From: Heligmosomoides polygyrus polygyrus
Taxonomy: Eukaryota > Nematoda > Chromadorea > Rhabditida > Heligmosomidae
Length of the DNA: 64,000 nt
Direction of reading: 5' to 3'
NCBI GenBank assembly: GCA_947396885.1
Contig: OX377206.1
Location: 22,253,114-22,317,113, forward strand
The notes below the pieces were generated by a model. It was not told the DNA's origin. It was given only the letters and a program-made list of their open reading frames with translations, and did no database searches. A program made the position numbers and the translations under genes. The first letter of the stretch is position 1; each line of letters starts with the position of its first letter. Shown here piece by piece: positions 44,200 to 55,694 of the stretch.

Positions 44200-44314
44200 T
44201 ACAATAATTTACTTGGTTTTTGTATTGCATTGTATTTCATTATTTTTGTTTTTAGCTGTTTCTGCGTTTGTTACGTTTTGTTCGAGTTCGTGTTTCGTTT
44301 TCTCTATTTCGTTT

Positions 44315-44410
44315 TTTTTTGGCAAATAACAGCGAACGAAACGAACGTTGCGAACGAGACGAACGAAGCGAACGAAAGGTGCGAAACAAACGATAGAAAC
44401 GGAACGAACA
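44315..44410. repeat. degenerate GAACGAAAC short tandem repeat
   Basis: About nine imperfect units of GAACGA with AAC/AGAC/AAGC spacers (44331-44406), preceded by a TTTCG/TTCGT-rich inverted counterpart at 44277-44316. The two can pair as a loose hairpin. Confidence 0.6.
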
Positions 44411-44634
44411 TATTTAGATGATGGATCAATGTTCGATTCTCTCATGCCTACCTCTTCCGAAAAATCGCCTTCTAGGGTAGTGGGCATAATGGCGGGAATA
44501 GAACATTTCGTGCGGCTTCCACATGAAACAGAACACTTTTTCGGAGAAACCGAGATCATTCCGAATGTGAGAACGCAAAAAACGGTTCTCGGTTCCATCG
44601 AGGACAAGCATGAACTTCTGCCCCTCCTTCGGAG

Positions 44635-45112
44635 CTTTCCTACAGAGCCTACTTTCCAAAGAAGCCGCTACCGTAATTTGTCGTTGCGGCGCTTTAACTA
44701 TCGGCAGTGCATCGAGCTCACGAAAAGTCAGTTCGATTTTATGGTTCAGAATGTGTAGAACATAGCACAAAATCATGAAGAGACGGTCAATTAAAACAAG
44801 GAATCCACATTCATGCATCGCTGGCTCAAGTTCAGCACGTCTACCTCCCAAACGCGGCCCATACAGTTCGTTTTCTGGGAGAGACGAGCATACCGGAGAG
44901 ACGCGCCGGGGCACCCCATCCCCCATCGGGGGAGGCTCGGGGTACACAAGCATACGGCCCCAGAAGTCCGTACCCCCCCACCCCCACACGATAGAGCACA
45001 TTCATATTTGCTCTACTGTGGAAGTCATGACGCAAATAGGTTCGATGGGTCATCATCATGTACTCAGTACAAGAGGGCGGCTCCTTTGGAAAGTAAGCTC
45101 TGTAGGAAAGCT
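44635..45112. repeat. inverted repeat pair, about 50-bp arms
   Basis: GGAGCTTTCCTACAGAGC and TACTTTCCAAAGAAGCCG at about 44635-44685 are found reverse-complemented at about 45065-45112. The 380-bp interior has no recognisable gene. Overlapping ORFs at 44426-45001 (minus) and 44775-45146 (plus) look incidental. Confidence 0.7.
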
Positions 45113-45477
45113 CCCCCCTCCGGCTCTAACTTGGAAAAAAGACTGAAATAAATGTGACGACGAGATCGCACGAATGAGACGGGAAACCTAACAGATAAAA
45201 TCCAGTCAGTACATAAAAAAGGGTGAATAGCAATCTCGAATAGTTGTGGGCGACCTCATAAAAAGAGCCACTAACACGCCAAAAAGAAACAGTGACTCGC
45301 AGCAAAGTTTAATCGCCCCTGAGCAAAAAAGCAGCCAAAATGGATTCAAAAATGGACTCGGATATTCACCTTCATACGATCATACAGAGATCAGAAGCAT
45401 CAGTAGAAGCACTTAATAGAGAGAGCAGTACGACATTCGTACGGACGAGTGTATAATACGAAATCTTCGTTACCAAG

Positions 45478-45590
45478 CGGAAACGTCCGCGGAAACGCGT
45501 TTGAACGCGGTTGTTTGAACGCCGTTCAAACAACAGCAAACGCGTTTGAACGCGGTTGCTTGAACGTTCAAATAACGCGGGTATTTCAAC
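45478..45590. repeat. clustered AACGCGTTTGAACGCGG hairpins
   Basis: AACGCGTTTGAACGCGGTTG occurs twice (near 45500 and 45539) around a GTTTGAACGCCGTTCAAAC palindrome. The segment can form several alternative hairpins. Confidence 0.65.
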
Positions 45591-45692
45591 GTGGGGTTTT
45601 CGAGGTCTTCTAAAAGCAAAAAGCAGGAGCACCCGGAGGTTGGTGGACTGGGGCGCGATATTGTTGCACTGGCGCTGACTACTGCTTCACAC

Positions 45693-45778
45693 TGCACACA
45701 TACTTCACACCTATATGTTAAGCTTCGACGACAACAGCGTCGCCGAAGCATAACATATAGGTGTGAAGTGTGTGTGCA
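45693..45778. mobile_element. 86-bp MITE-like hairpin related to the 7.2-kb MITE
   Basis: TGCACACATACTTCACACCT pairs with the end of the element with about 3 mismatches in 35 bp. The inner part (TGTTATGCTTCGGCGACGCT on the minus strand) matches the inner part of the MITE at 7222-7350 (TGTTATACTTCGGCGACGCT). No clean target-site duplication is visible. Confidence 0.7.
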
Positions 45779-45870
45779 CCGTAAAACAAGATGGGCGCTA
45801 AATGGATCAATGAATTTGATGTGTTACATCAAATTAAAACTGTTGTGCAGCACTGAGAAAAGAAAAAAGG

Positions 45871-45898
45871 AAGAAATAGAACATATGTTCTATTTCTT
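45871..45898. repeat. perfect 28-bp palindrome
   Basis: AAGAAATAGAACAT followed directly by its reverse complement, without a spacer. Confidence 0.85.
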
Positions 45899-45942
45899 TG
45901 CTGAACTCAGCTCACTGCTGATGTAAATGGGCTTCTTACCAA

Positions 45943-46123
45943 GGAAGAGGATAACCAGCGAATACAGGATGACCTGATCTCTGAGTCAAGTCACCCTGTA
46001 TTCACTGGTTATCCCTCTTTGTATCTCATGTTTATGCATTATGTTCATTTAGAGGCGCTAAGAAGAAGCTGTGCTTCTTAGCGCCTCCAAATGAACATAA
46101 TGCGTAAACATGAGATACAAAAG
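45943..46123. repeat. two adjacent long hairpins
   Basis: Hairpin 1 (45943-46018) has arms beginning GAGGATAACCAGCGAATACA. Hairpin 2 (46017-46123) has arms of about 48 bp beginning CTTTGTATCTCATGTTTATG, nearly perfect, with a loop of about 10 bp. They touch each other at the CTCTTTG junction. No coding sequence is present. Confidence 0.85.
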
Positions 46124-46957
46124 AGAGTACAAAAGAAAGTGTAAGTGTGAGGAGTGCAATACGAACTCTTGGCAGGTTTTCCCTTCAAAAAGAATATCCG
46201 TCTAAATATACATTAATCGTTTTAGTCTGGTACTGCGAAAAAGGAGTCAGTAGACGTTACAAAATTGTGGAATCACATCCCTAAATCTACCGGGAGCGTC
46301 AAACTATTCTGACGCAACACAAACTAGTAACATTCAGAGAAGATGTCAAAATGTGAACGTGGAAAAAGATGAACGAAAGCAAAACACTCCATCCAATCTA
46401 ATAGACGTAATTCTGGCATGCGACTTTGCATTTAGCATTCAAGCTAGAAGTTCCACTGTCAGGGAACGGCTAATCAATTCAGTGGAGTCTAACCAGAAAC
46501 AACTGGAACAGTTCTCATGAATCCGCCACACAGACACAGGGACCAGTGCCTCACTCGTCCCTACGAGTGCCTCTCTCGTCCCTATTACATGCCACGATAC
46601 CACCGCAACTCATACGGAATCACCGGCACTTCACCGGAACAGCGAGAAGAAAGAAAGGAACAAGAGCAAACTGAGGCACTGAACCGCACAGCACATCTGA
46701 AAGGCACAACCGCCCGCAATCCTCCGAATGAACGCGTGAAAACGCGTGAAATGCGGGGCGCCATTTGAATTTTTCTGTAATTGCACAACATGCACCCTAT
46801 CACGCCTAAAAACATTACGATGTAGATTTTGCGGTCGTACGGCGAAATCATCTCTCTAATCCCTTGATGGCAATCGATACTCCAAAAATAAGAGAGGAAA
46901 CAGGTAAGGGACCTGTCCCATGGGGGTTTCCGGGCTCTTCCAGACACAATATTTAGC

Positions 46958-47212
46958 AAATTATCGCTTTTTCGTGAATGTGAATGAAAAGGCTCCAAAC
47001 TTCAGCCTTGGGGAATTCGAGGTCGTTGAAGACGGAACCTGAGTTGGTTTCATCTTCAGCGATTGACATCAAGAGATATCGGTCAAATTATCGCTTTTTC
47101 GTGAATGTGACTGAAGCGGCTCGAAACTTCAGCCTTGGGGAATTCGAGGTCGCTGAAGACGGAACCTGAGTTGATTTTGCAGCATCAATTGACATCAAGA
47201 GACATAGAGACG
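46958..47212 (+). repeat. 127-bp tandem duplication
   Basis: AAATTATCGCTTTTTCGTGA, AACTTCAGCCTTGGGGAATT and GACGGAACCTGAGTTG occur twice with a 127-bp period and about 88% agreement. Confidence 0.85.
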
Positions 47213-47231
47213 TAGACATAGATAGAGACAG

Positions 47232-47267
47232 AGCCGCGAAAACCCGCACTTCGCGGGGTTTCGCGGC
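47232..47267. terminator. strong GC hairpin (not assigned a function)
   Basis: GCCGCGAAAACCCGC pairs with GCGGGGTTTCGCGGC around a short ACTTC loop. In a eukaryotic genome this is not a transcription terminator by itself. It is listed for its structure. Confidence 0.3.
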
Positions 47268-47339
47268 TTCTAGATGGCTAGCGGGCGCTGGCACGACCGC
47301 TCCCGGCCGCCGCAGACGGAAAAATGAGTCGGTGATGCT

Positions 47340-48130
47340 TAGTCATCCCTTACGAGAATCTTTACACGTCCTGTGCAAGTTACGCGCAAGCCCTGCGCAA
47401 GTAACTTACGCAGTAAGTAACTTACACACTTCCGGCTAGCTTAATTGTAAGTAGTACATATTGTAAGTATGTTATACTTTGCTTACATGCGACCTTACCC
47501 CTTCCTGATCACGCTTAGTCAACCCTTTCGTGCATCTTTACACGTCCTGTGTGAGCTACGTGCAAGTCTAGTCTCTAGCAAGGTACTTAGTCACTTCTGG
47601 GTTAGTTACGCGTAAGTGAAAAAGCCCTCTGAGCCTCCTCATCTACTTGCACGCTAGTTGCGCGTAACATGCACTTCTAGGGCCCTAGACGAACCTCGCG
47701 GAATGCTAGCGTGGCGTGTCGCAGGTTACTTAACCGCGGGAAATACGCTACAAGTAACTTGTACGCAACGTACGGAGGCACAAGTAAGTTAATTCGCAGC
47801 CCTTAAGACGCAAGTATCTTACCTAAAGCTTCCGAGACGGTGACCATTTGCTTTCGTGTATCCTTTCGCGTCCTACGCATGTTACTTGCGGGCTTAAGCA
47901 GTGAAAATTAACTTACGCACTTTTACGCATCTTGCGCACTAGCTCTCAATTAACTTACGCACTTTTCCGTTATTTACGCACAAGTAAACTGCGCCTTAAA
48001 GGCCATTTTAGACCCCTTACGTAACTTACATAGGTCATCGAAAAGATACAAGTTACTGATTTCCTAGTATTTCGGGGCCCAGGTTAGTTAATTTGGAGGT
48101 TTTAAGCCACAAGTAACTTGTCTCCAGTTT
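47340..48130. repeat. degenerate AAGTAACTTACGC-rich stretch
   Basis: Words such as AAGTAACTTACGCA, GTAACTTACAC, CAAGTAACTTG and TTAACTTACGCAC recur every 15-60 bp. The end ACAAGTAACTTGTCTCCAGT (about 48112) matches, in reverse, the sequence at about 38121-38154. The two regions are therefore inverted copies of one repeat. Confidence 0.6.
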
Positions 48131-48404
48131 TCTGAGATGGGTCCCCACTGCGGCGGAATCGATGGACGAGTTAGCTGGGGGCGTGGGAGTCACGCCCTCA
48201 TTGTGGTGGGAATTGCGCCGCGGATGAGTCGTCACGATGCCGCATTCCGCGACGTGCCGCGAATGCTGCGCAGTGCTCGGCGGCATTCAGCGGTGCGGTG
48301 CCGCAGTGACTGCTGCACCGCTCCGCTGAGGGGCGTCTGCGGGGAAGCTTTACAACATTCAATTCCCGGTTAAAATTTCCTGTCTAGGTCAAGCAAGCTT
48401 TACA

Positions 48405-48545
48405 TTCCTACTGGGTCGGTGGATTGGTTCCAGACTCGTCAGGGAAGGATAAATTACTGGCTTGTAGTTCGGCTGGCCACCGCAAGTTATTGTGTAGGCC
48501 AAATACGCAATCAATTTGCCTCTACGACTTCCCGAAGAAGTGGAG
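48405..48545 (+). repeat. dispersed repeat, partial copy of the 59.2-59.8 kb family
   Basis: GTCGGTGGATTGGTTCCAGA, GGGAAGGATAAA and GGCCACCGCAAGTTATTGTG match the family copy at 59420-59680 in order. Only the middle is present. Confidence 0.7.
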
Positions 48546-48559
48546 TACATGACATACTC

Positions 48560-50230
48560 TGCAAAGCGAAGAATCAAGACCGACCTCCATCCTTTTATTC
48601 TCTATTTCATTTCGCTCGCTTTGGGAGTGAGACGAGAGCAGCCTAAAGAGCGTGTCCTCTTGCAACCACCCAGTATCATCATCAGGTAACGGGACAGGAG
48701 AACTCCGTCGAAGACAGAAGACTAATATATATGACAAGATGAAATTTAGATATAAAAATTATGGAAAGTTTTTGTCCCCAAGATATCCCGTGAAATTCGA
48801 ATGCGTGGTGCGTCCTAAACTAGGATTGATGTACGTTGACCTTTGTCACTCTCCTTGCCTACACATAAGAAGCCGCTACCGCTATTGAAAACCACATCAA
48901 AAACTAATAGAATTAAAATATTGCAGTTTTGCACCATCCGCTAAAAATACGAGGCATTGCGTACAGTGCGCAAGGTTCACGACGGCATGCCGCAAAGCTC
49001 TGATTCCAGCCTTACACCTCTCGACGGTATCACCAGATGGTTCGACTGCTAGCCACAGAGACGGCTGGTGAGGTCATACGGCGCGGTCGCCGCGTCTTGT
49101 TGCTAGGCGCGCTAGAGCGCGAAAGTGTGTGCTGGCGGTTGTCGACGTCGTTGTTTCGGCTAGCGCGGAAGAAGGAAAGCAGTTGAATGAGACACGTTTG
49201 GCACAATCGCATATTACAGGGGTTGGTAAAATTGAATGACTCACCTATGAAGTAACTGAGCACATCCTAGGCAACTCATTCAAATCGAACAATCCACCTC
49301 TACCCCCTCAAACTAAAAGAACAATTGATAAGAAAACCCTCACCTAGCTTAGTTTCCGGGAGCTCCTGCGGAAAATTTAATGGACGCGCCCCTACTATTG
49401 GGCGTGGGTCCTGCAGCGAAGGCCGGCAGTCTCTTATAACACGCGTTGTTACGAGCGCGAAATCAGAGACTATGGACCTTCGCGCTCATTTTTGCGTCGG
49501 ACGGCCGTGGTATCTGGCCGTTTCCAGTTTTTCTTTAGTTTTTTGATTTATCAGTAATGTGAGGGGAGGGGGGTCAGGGGGGGGGGGAACAATGGAATGG
49601 AGGAGTGCACAGATTTCAGCAGGGGAAGGGACTCCGGGGTGTGGGCTGCGTTACATACGCGTGTTAAAATTGCCCACATCCTGGAATCCCTTCCCATGCC
49701 AAAATATGGAGGCAGGTGAGAGAGGGGTGTTCTGTTCTGCACTCTCCTGCGCTGACGCGACGGATTTTTAAAGAAATCTCTAACTCTTCGGCTAGGGGTT
49801 AGTCGGGTGAACCCCCTTCCCCCACAACCACCATGGCGTCGGCACGATTGACGTGAAATGGTAAGTGGTTTTGTATTGTTTTCATGATTGTCTTATTAGG
49901 TGTGTATATAATTTTTAGCTTTACCTACCGCTCTAATATGCGATTGCGCCCACGTCTGATGTCTACTGTTAGGAAAGTGGGAGTGTTTGTCAGCAAAACT
50001 AAAAAAGGGGCTTAATCTGTATCAAATGAGTGAGAGGGGGAGGGGGGAGAATGGCAAAACATGGTGAGGAAAATTCGAAACAAGTCCTTGAAGTTCTGGA
50101 AGCAAGTGCCTTGCGAGGTGCCAATGGGGGGGGGGGGGTTGGTGAAGTAGAAACTTCAGTACTCCACATTCTGTGAATTGGTAATGGATTATCTCGTAAA
50201 AAAACTGGAGGATACTTAAACCGTAAGTCT
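48560..50230. other. no recognisable gene; GC-rich block and G-tract
   Basis: Short ORFs only. 49056-49170 (GCGCGGTCGCCGCGTCTTG, GCGCGCTAGAGCGCGAAAG) recurs in reverse at about 51690-51800. An 11-G run is at 49577-49587 and a 13-G run at 50126-50138. Confidence 0.4.
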
Positions 50231-50231
50231 A

Positions 50232-50313
50232 AAGATGGTATAGGGCTAGAACTGTAACATGAACAGAGGATCTGAAGATGGTATAGGGCTAGAACTGTAA
50301 CATGAACAGAGGA
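50232..50313 (+). repeat. 43-bp tandem duplication
   Basis: AAGATGGTATAGGGCTAGAA with the following 19 bp is present twice without mismatch (50232-50270, 50275-50313). Exact identity suggests a recent event. Confidence 0.9.
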
Positions 50314-50450
50314 AAAGTTGGAAGAAGTAGGGAGTAAATATCGTAGACAAGGTTATAACCCAGTATGTGGGGAATAATCCTGCAAATGAGACAACATGGT
50401 GAGGTAGCGACCCAAGAAAGCCTTTGATGTTTTCTTTTTCTTTTTCACAG

Positions 50451-50729
50451 ACTCTCCAACGTATCACATCCGCTGGGCCCAGTCCTCGGAGAGCATGCCT
50501 TTCTGCACTGCTGCCTTGTCCGATGCGATAGGAAACCCTCCATTGTTACCAGACACGATAGGGAACCCTCGCCGGCGTTTGGAAGATGATTCCCGATATT
50601 CTTTAAAGATTTTGCTTTGTATACATGCCATTGCTATCAAGCCTGGTAAAGGTGTTCAGGGATTGCTGAATCGTGAGACCATTGCTGAGCTCGAAAGACT
50701 GGTCAATTGCACATTAATCCGTAACTTTG
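50451..50729 (+). CDS. possible exon of an unknown gene
   Basis: An open stretch follows a strong acceptor (TTTTTCACAG) and ends at a donor-like GTACTT. In the frame with most open length it reads YHIRWAQSSESMPFCTAALS, ILLCIHAIAIKPGKGVQGLL and IAELERLVNCTLIRNFG. The end coincides with the start of the fold-back repeat, so the donor may be chance. No matching upstream exon in phase was found. I do not recognise the sequence. Confidence 0.3.
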
Positions 50730-51510
50730 GTACTTTTGTACTTATGGTACGCCACTTAATCTTGCTCAAAATAGGTTTACTAGGGGTACTCTGCCATGGA
50801 AAGAACGAATATCATAGTCGTTTTCTGCGGAAATGCTTTTAAAGTCCATTATATTAAGTTTGAATTGCCCGAGGCCTTGCGAAATAGCGCGCGCTGGTAA
50901 GAGACGCAGAGACTCCGCTTCCTATCGATGCGCAATATTTCACCGTCTCTAGTCTGCAGCAGAAGCTAACCAGGGCATAAGCCTTGAAATATCGAAAAGC
51001 CTTGAAAGACCCAATTCTGGGCTCTCCTCTGCTCGTGTTAGTGGGCCCACATTCCGGAGTCCATTTCCCTGCCCAATTCTGTGAAATTGGGCAGGGGAAG
51101 GGACTCCGGAATGTAGGCCCACTAGCGCAGCCGTGCTAAAATTGCCTTCATCCTAAGTTCCCTCCATTAGCAATATGAAAACAAATAAGACGCGGATCTG
51201 TAATCGAAAAGAGGAAATAAGGCTGCACTTGCATTCGCTGTATGTAGCTAGTCGCCACGCCTGCACGCTAACCCCCCCCCCCCCCCCACGGGGAGACGAT
51301 CGCGATTGCGTGCTGGTAGGAAGCAGTGTCTCTGTGTCTCCCACCAGCGCGCTCTATTTCGCAAGGCCTTGAGCAATTCGAACTTGCTATAACGGACTTA
51401 TAAGGCATTTCCGCAGAAAACGACTATGATATTCGTTCTTCCCATGGCAGATTACCCCCAGTAGATCTATTTTGAACAAGATTAAGTGGGTACCATAAGT
51501 ACAATAGTAC
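50730..51510. repeat. nested fold-back: about 210-bp outer arms with an inner hairpin
   Basis: Outer arms 50730-50940 and 51297-51510 are reverse complements at roughly 85%, including GTACTTATGGTAC, CGTTTTCTGCGGAAATGC and GGCCTTGCGAAATAG. Inside, 51039-51124 forms its own hairpin (AGTGGGCCCACATTCCGGAG facing CTCCGGAATGTAGGCCCACT) with about 38-bp arms. A 16-C run lies at 51272-51287. No coding sequence. Confidence 0.85.
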
Positions 51511-51849
51511 CGTCACTTTCCTTTCAGTTTGAGCTTCGCTTGTCACTTGATCGTTATCCTTGTCCAACTCGCTTATCATAGTTCAACTATCATGCCATTC
51601 GCAATCACCCATCTAACAAACACTGAGACATCTTCGTATTCCTCCAGCCTACAAACCGAAGCGAAGGTATTCCGCCGTTTCTCTTTTCTTCCGCAAGTCA
51701 AACGAGCGTAGCCAATAGCCGGTGGTGCACACTTTCGCGCTCTAGCGCGTCCAGCAGCAAGACGCGGCGACCGCGCGCGAATTACGTCACTAGCCGTCTG
51801 TAGGCGGCTGCGAGCAACGACACTCACTCGCAGGCCTGCGTGCGGTCGC

Positions 51850-54080
51850 GGCGCGTCGGTGCTGCCTGCGTCTCCTCTAGCCGCAGCAAGAACGCGTACG
51901 AGTTGTCCGATGCTCCCAGCGTGCTAGAGAGCAAATATACGTTCCAGTGTAACGACTGAATGATTTCGGCTAGCGCAACAGAATGAAAGCAATGTATTCG
52001 ACGCAGTCTTGTGTATCTCATCCTGCCCAATGAAAAATAGTAGGGCTTCCGAATGCTCGGGAGTAGTGTGAGGCCTAAATTACGTCAAGTGAGTGAAGGA
52101 GAGATCCCTAGTGAAATTCAGTTAGGAGTTTGGACTAAGTATAGTCAAGACACAGTTGTAATTTATTAAATGATAGATTAAAAGGAGCATTTTGTGCTGT
52201 GTTTTGTCCACAGATAGATTTTGTGCAAAACAGTTCTTATAAACAACTATAGTAGATAACCTACACCACCGCATTGTCTACTGAGATTACAGGGTTCCTA
52301 CTGTTATGAGATCTGTTTTATTTCTACATTATACGAAGGAAATTTTATGGGCTTCAGGTGAAGTTCCAAAATCCCCACACATTTTGTAATTTGGACCTGT
52401 AGCCAAGCGAGCTTATCGTCGAGAAGTGTTAAACCATGAAACGTCGAGCTCTCATCTATTGTTTAATGGTTACTGGATAGATATTTCAATCATATTGGAG
52501 CTTTGAGCCAATGAGAATAAAAGAGAGGTGGTTGTGATGGTTATGAATTCATAGAAACCATCAAGTCACAAAAAATTATCAAATGCAACTTCCATAGGCT
52601 CGACAATCTTTTATGCATTCGGCCTTTGGTCACACAATATATTTTCTAAAGGTGTAACCATTGCAGCCAAGCACACGAAACGTCCTCGACCTACTCTTAA
52701 AATGAATAATCTAATGTATTAATAATTGAAGATTTTCTCACTTTTAGTAAAACCACTTTTATGCAAATCTGAACCTAAGAACAAAGGTTTGTCTCTCTAA
52801 TGTCCTCCTCAGTACCCATCATCATCCATTTTTTGCTCTTGGATGTTTCTGATCACTCAATTTTTACTGGTTCCCCTCCCCATTCAATAGACTTTGACTT
52901 TGTTTAGTACCACTCGACTGAAGAGCTCTAACACACTCGCACATTACTCCACTCTACCAGCCCACTTTCAGAGACTCACCGGTTCTCCCACTCTTGCGCC
53001 CGCACTGCATCCGTTGCAATGCACGATAGTCCACGTCCCTCAGCTCCGGCGAGTTCCCTCGAAACTCGTCCTCCCCACCAGTGAGAGAGTGAGGGCTCTG
53101 CCCGCGGCGACGCACGCGCGCGCGACCGCACGCGTCAAAATGAGTATCGCTGCCGCCACCCGTCTGTAGGCAGAGGTCGGACCGTCACCAGATTTTTTAG
53201 ATCTCGTTACCCAGATCTCGGAACGGTTCATTCGGGAAGTTGGTTTGTTGCTTGTTTCATTGTGACCTCGGTTAATCGTCTACCTTTCCCCCAGCGTTTG
53301 GTAACGCATCAAGCTGTGGTCCATAGGACTGCGTCAGTTCACACTTTCCCTAGGTGTGGTTGCATCTCGCATCTCGTGACACCGGATTTGTCTTCGCTAC
53401 GGGACGCGTATTATGATCAAGGTGCGCCAAATTTTGTTCTTTGCTCTTTTTTGTTTTTTATATCTGTGATTTTGGTTCAGTACGAGTTGGATTTGTACTC
53501 TTAGAATGGTATGTTTTCTCACCTTTTTTCATCCCGAGTTCACTTATCTCTCCTACTCCTACTCCTAGTGTGGGGTGGATCACTACGAGGACTTCAAAAC
53601 ACCCTACCTAGGAATGTGTGTATGTCTGCATATCTAGGAGGGCATATTCGCTCCACAACACGTGTTATGCCTTTATGTTCTTATTTACTCCCTCTAGCAA
53701 CGCAAATTCAGCAGGGGGACTACAGATTCACTTACTTTTCAGAACATTCTCTTCGTTCTCCTTCTGGTGGCGGGAGACAATCGTACGTCCGTTAGGAGGT
53801 GCCCGTTTTGTCGTGATGACGTTGTGTGGAAGGTGTGTTTCTCGTTTCTGCTTCCATTTACCATATTGTCGTAGTTTTGAAACGTTCTTCCTTTAAAATG
53901 CTTACTGAGGATCCTCACTCACGAATAGTCCTACTGAAGTAGCGACAAATTCTTCGCTGAAATATAGGAGTTTTCATTCTGTATGTAGGCGTTCGTTGCG
54001 TAACCGCACGAGCCTCAAGCCTTCACCGCACTCTCCACAAACAAAGTTGATGAAGGGGTGAACAGCCGAGGAGGGTGAGT
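51850..54080. other. no recognisable gene
   Basis: An ORF at 53511-53795 begins with a hydrophobic stretch resembling a signal peptide (SRVHLSLLLLLLVWGGSL) but has no splice connection I can support. GC-rich DNA with CGCG words lies at 53090-53180. Nothing else is recognisable. Confidence 0.3.
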
Positions 54081-54089
54081 CGCAGGGCG

Positions 54090-54200
54090 GTACGTCATAA
54101 GCCTATTCGAATTGATCGTCCGATCGGGCGGCGCAGACGATCAATATTGCTAACTTTCATAACGCCGCTCCGCCTGCGGCGGAAGTATAAATCCCCTGAG
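54090..54200. mobile_element. small MITE-like repeat ending GGCGGAAGTATAAA
   Basis: GATCGTCCGATCGGGCGGCG and GACGATCAATATTG match the block at 59500-59545, and both end with CGGCGGAAGTRTAAA. The block at 59463-59592 is an insertion relative to the copy at 5.9 kb, which supports a mobile unit of about 110-130 bp. Confidence 0.5.
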
Positions 54201-55012
54201 AAAGTCTCTTTTCTCACTGTTGCTTCCAAAGCAATTTGACTAAACATCATGTATGAAACAGAGGAAAGATGAAACGTCATGCTTTTTTATGTTTTTAAAG
54301 AATATTTCAGCTATTTGGTGTTTTGACATGTTTTATGATACAAATCATATCTTCTGTAGCTATTTGAAGTGATTCTAGAAAATATTTCTTGCTTCAGGAC
54401 AATGTTTTCAAGTTCATGTCTTCGATGATAGTGTTGGTACTTGAAGATTGTTGCAGCACTATGATATTTTCAAACATCATGAAATTTCCCGCTTATTGAC
54501 CCATCTTCAGCGAATCCTATTGCAGCTCCGACCTTCTGAATAGCCGATGGTTCTCTCTGATCTTCTTGAAAATTTTCACTCTTGGCCTATAGCTGCATGT
54601 GACGGGAAACCGAAACATTTAGTGAGGGGTTTAACACGTGTGCAAAGGAAGAAGTTGTTGTGGTAAGGCTTCCACCTGTTACTCCATTTTTGTAGCTGCT
54701 GAATACACTTAGTCGTATACTTGTAAAGGAATCTAGCGGTCGCTACATTCTCGGGCAGAATTACCCATATTGCTAAGGTTCTATTCGTATGGAGCAGCAC
54801 TAATCAGTCATCTAATATGCTGTTGTGTTAAATGTCAGTGTACGATAAATGGTTGTCTGCTTCTGTCTTCGTAGTTGTTTAATTTAATAGCCACCTAACA
54901 CACTTCACTCTAAGTCAATTGGTTCTTTGTACACATAGAACTACCACTGAGGGAGTATTCCTACTTTGGTCTGTAGTGGTAGAAACAACATCGTGGGATA
55001 ATATCGCCGTCA

Positions 55013-55441
55013 TTAATTTGCGCGCTGGATAAACCCAGCCCTGGCGTAGCCGTAAGCCTCGCAAGGCCCCGTGACAATCATCTGCACGCGATATGAAGAA
55101 CTCGTCCATTTGCGCACAAAATTCGTCGATACTTCGGTAGGTTCAGTCGCGAGTGAGATTCTTCGGCTGTCTACTCCAATATTGTTTGAAAATTCTTTCA
55201 GAGAAGACACTACTATCGAGACCTTGTTCAGACGGTGGACCATGGAAATATTACGTCGTGTAGTTTTTCCAACGGCATATCTGAGACGGTTATTTTCGTC
55301 AACATACCTGAATACCGACTTTTCCGCAGCTCGTTTTCTTTGATATTTTTCGTTCTGTTTCAGAAGCCATGCGATTACTCGTGTGTGGAAATCAAAGTTC
55401 AGGCGCGTCGTAGCTCGATTGGTCAGTTTCCATGATCTCAT
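55013..55441 (-). other. unassigned 142-aa ORF
   Basis: A minus ORF with a basic N-terminal half (WLLKQNEKYQRKRAAEKSVF) and no recognisable domain. It lies upstream of the plus-strand 55.7-kb gene and overlaps shorter plus ORFs. Coding status cannot be decided. Confidence 0.25.
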
Positions 55442-55694
55442 ATTCTTTCAAATCCAATGTATATAATATTTTCACGACAAATTAGACAGTCTTCTAAGCA
55501 TGTTTAATAGCCACCTATTTGACGCTTTTGAAATCAAACTGAACATCTTTCAAATGAAAACGAGCGTCCTCCACCCCCTTAAAAAAGGTAGTGTAATTTT
55601 CTTTGAAATTTTTTAATTCACCTGTCCACCAGGTGAACACATTGTTTGGGATTTCATTAAAAAATTCATTTTTTCTATGTTATCGTCGTTTCAG

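Noticed and set aside
44426..45001. 191-aa minus ORF
   Set aside because: Spans an inverted repeat and low-complexity sequence; no family features.
46517..46768. 83-aa ORF with Arg/Tyr-rich start
   Set aside because: Low complexity, no splice context, no family features; overlaps an equally open minus ORF.
53511..53795. ORF with a signal-peptide-like start upstream of the 55.7-kb gene
   Set aside because: No donor in phase could be linked to exon 55695, and the rest of the ORF has no features. It remains a weak candidate only.
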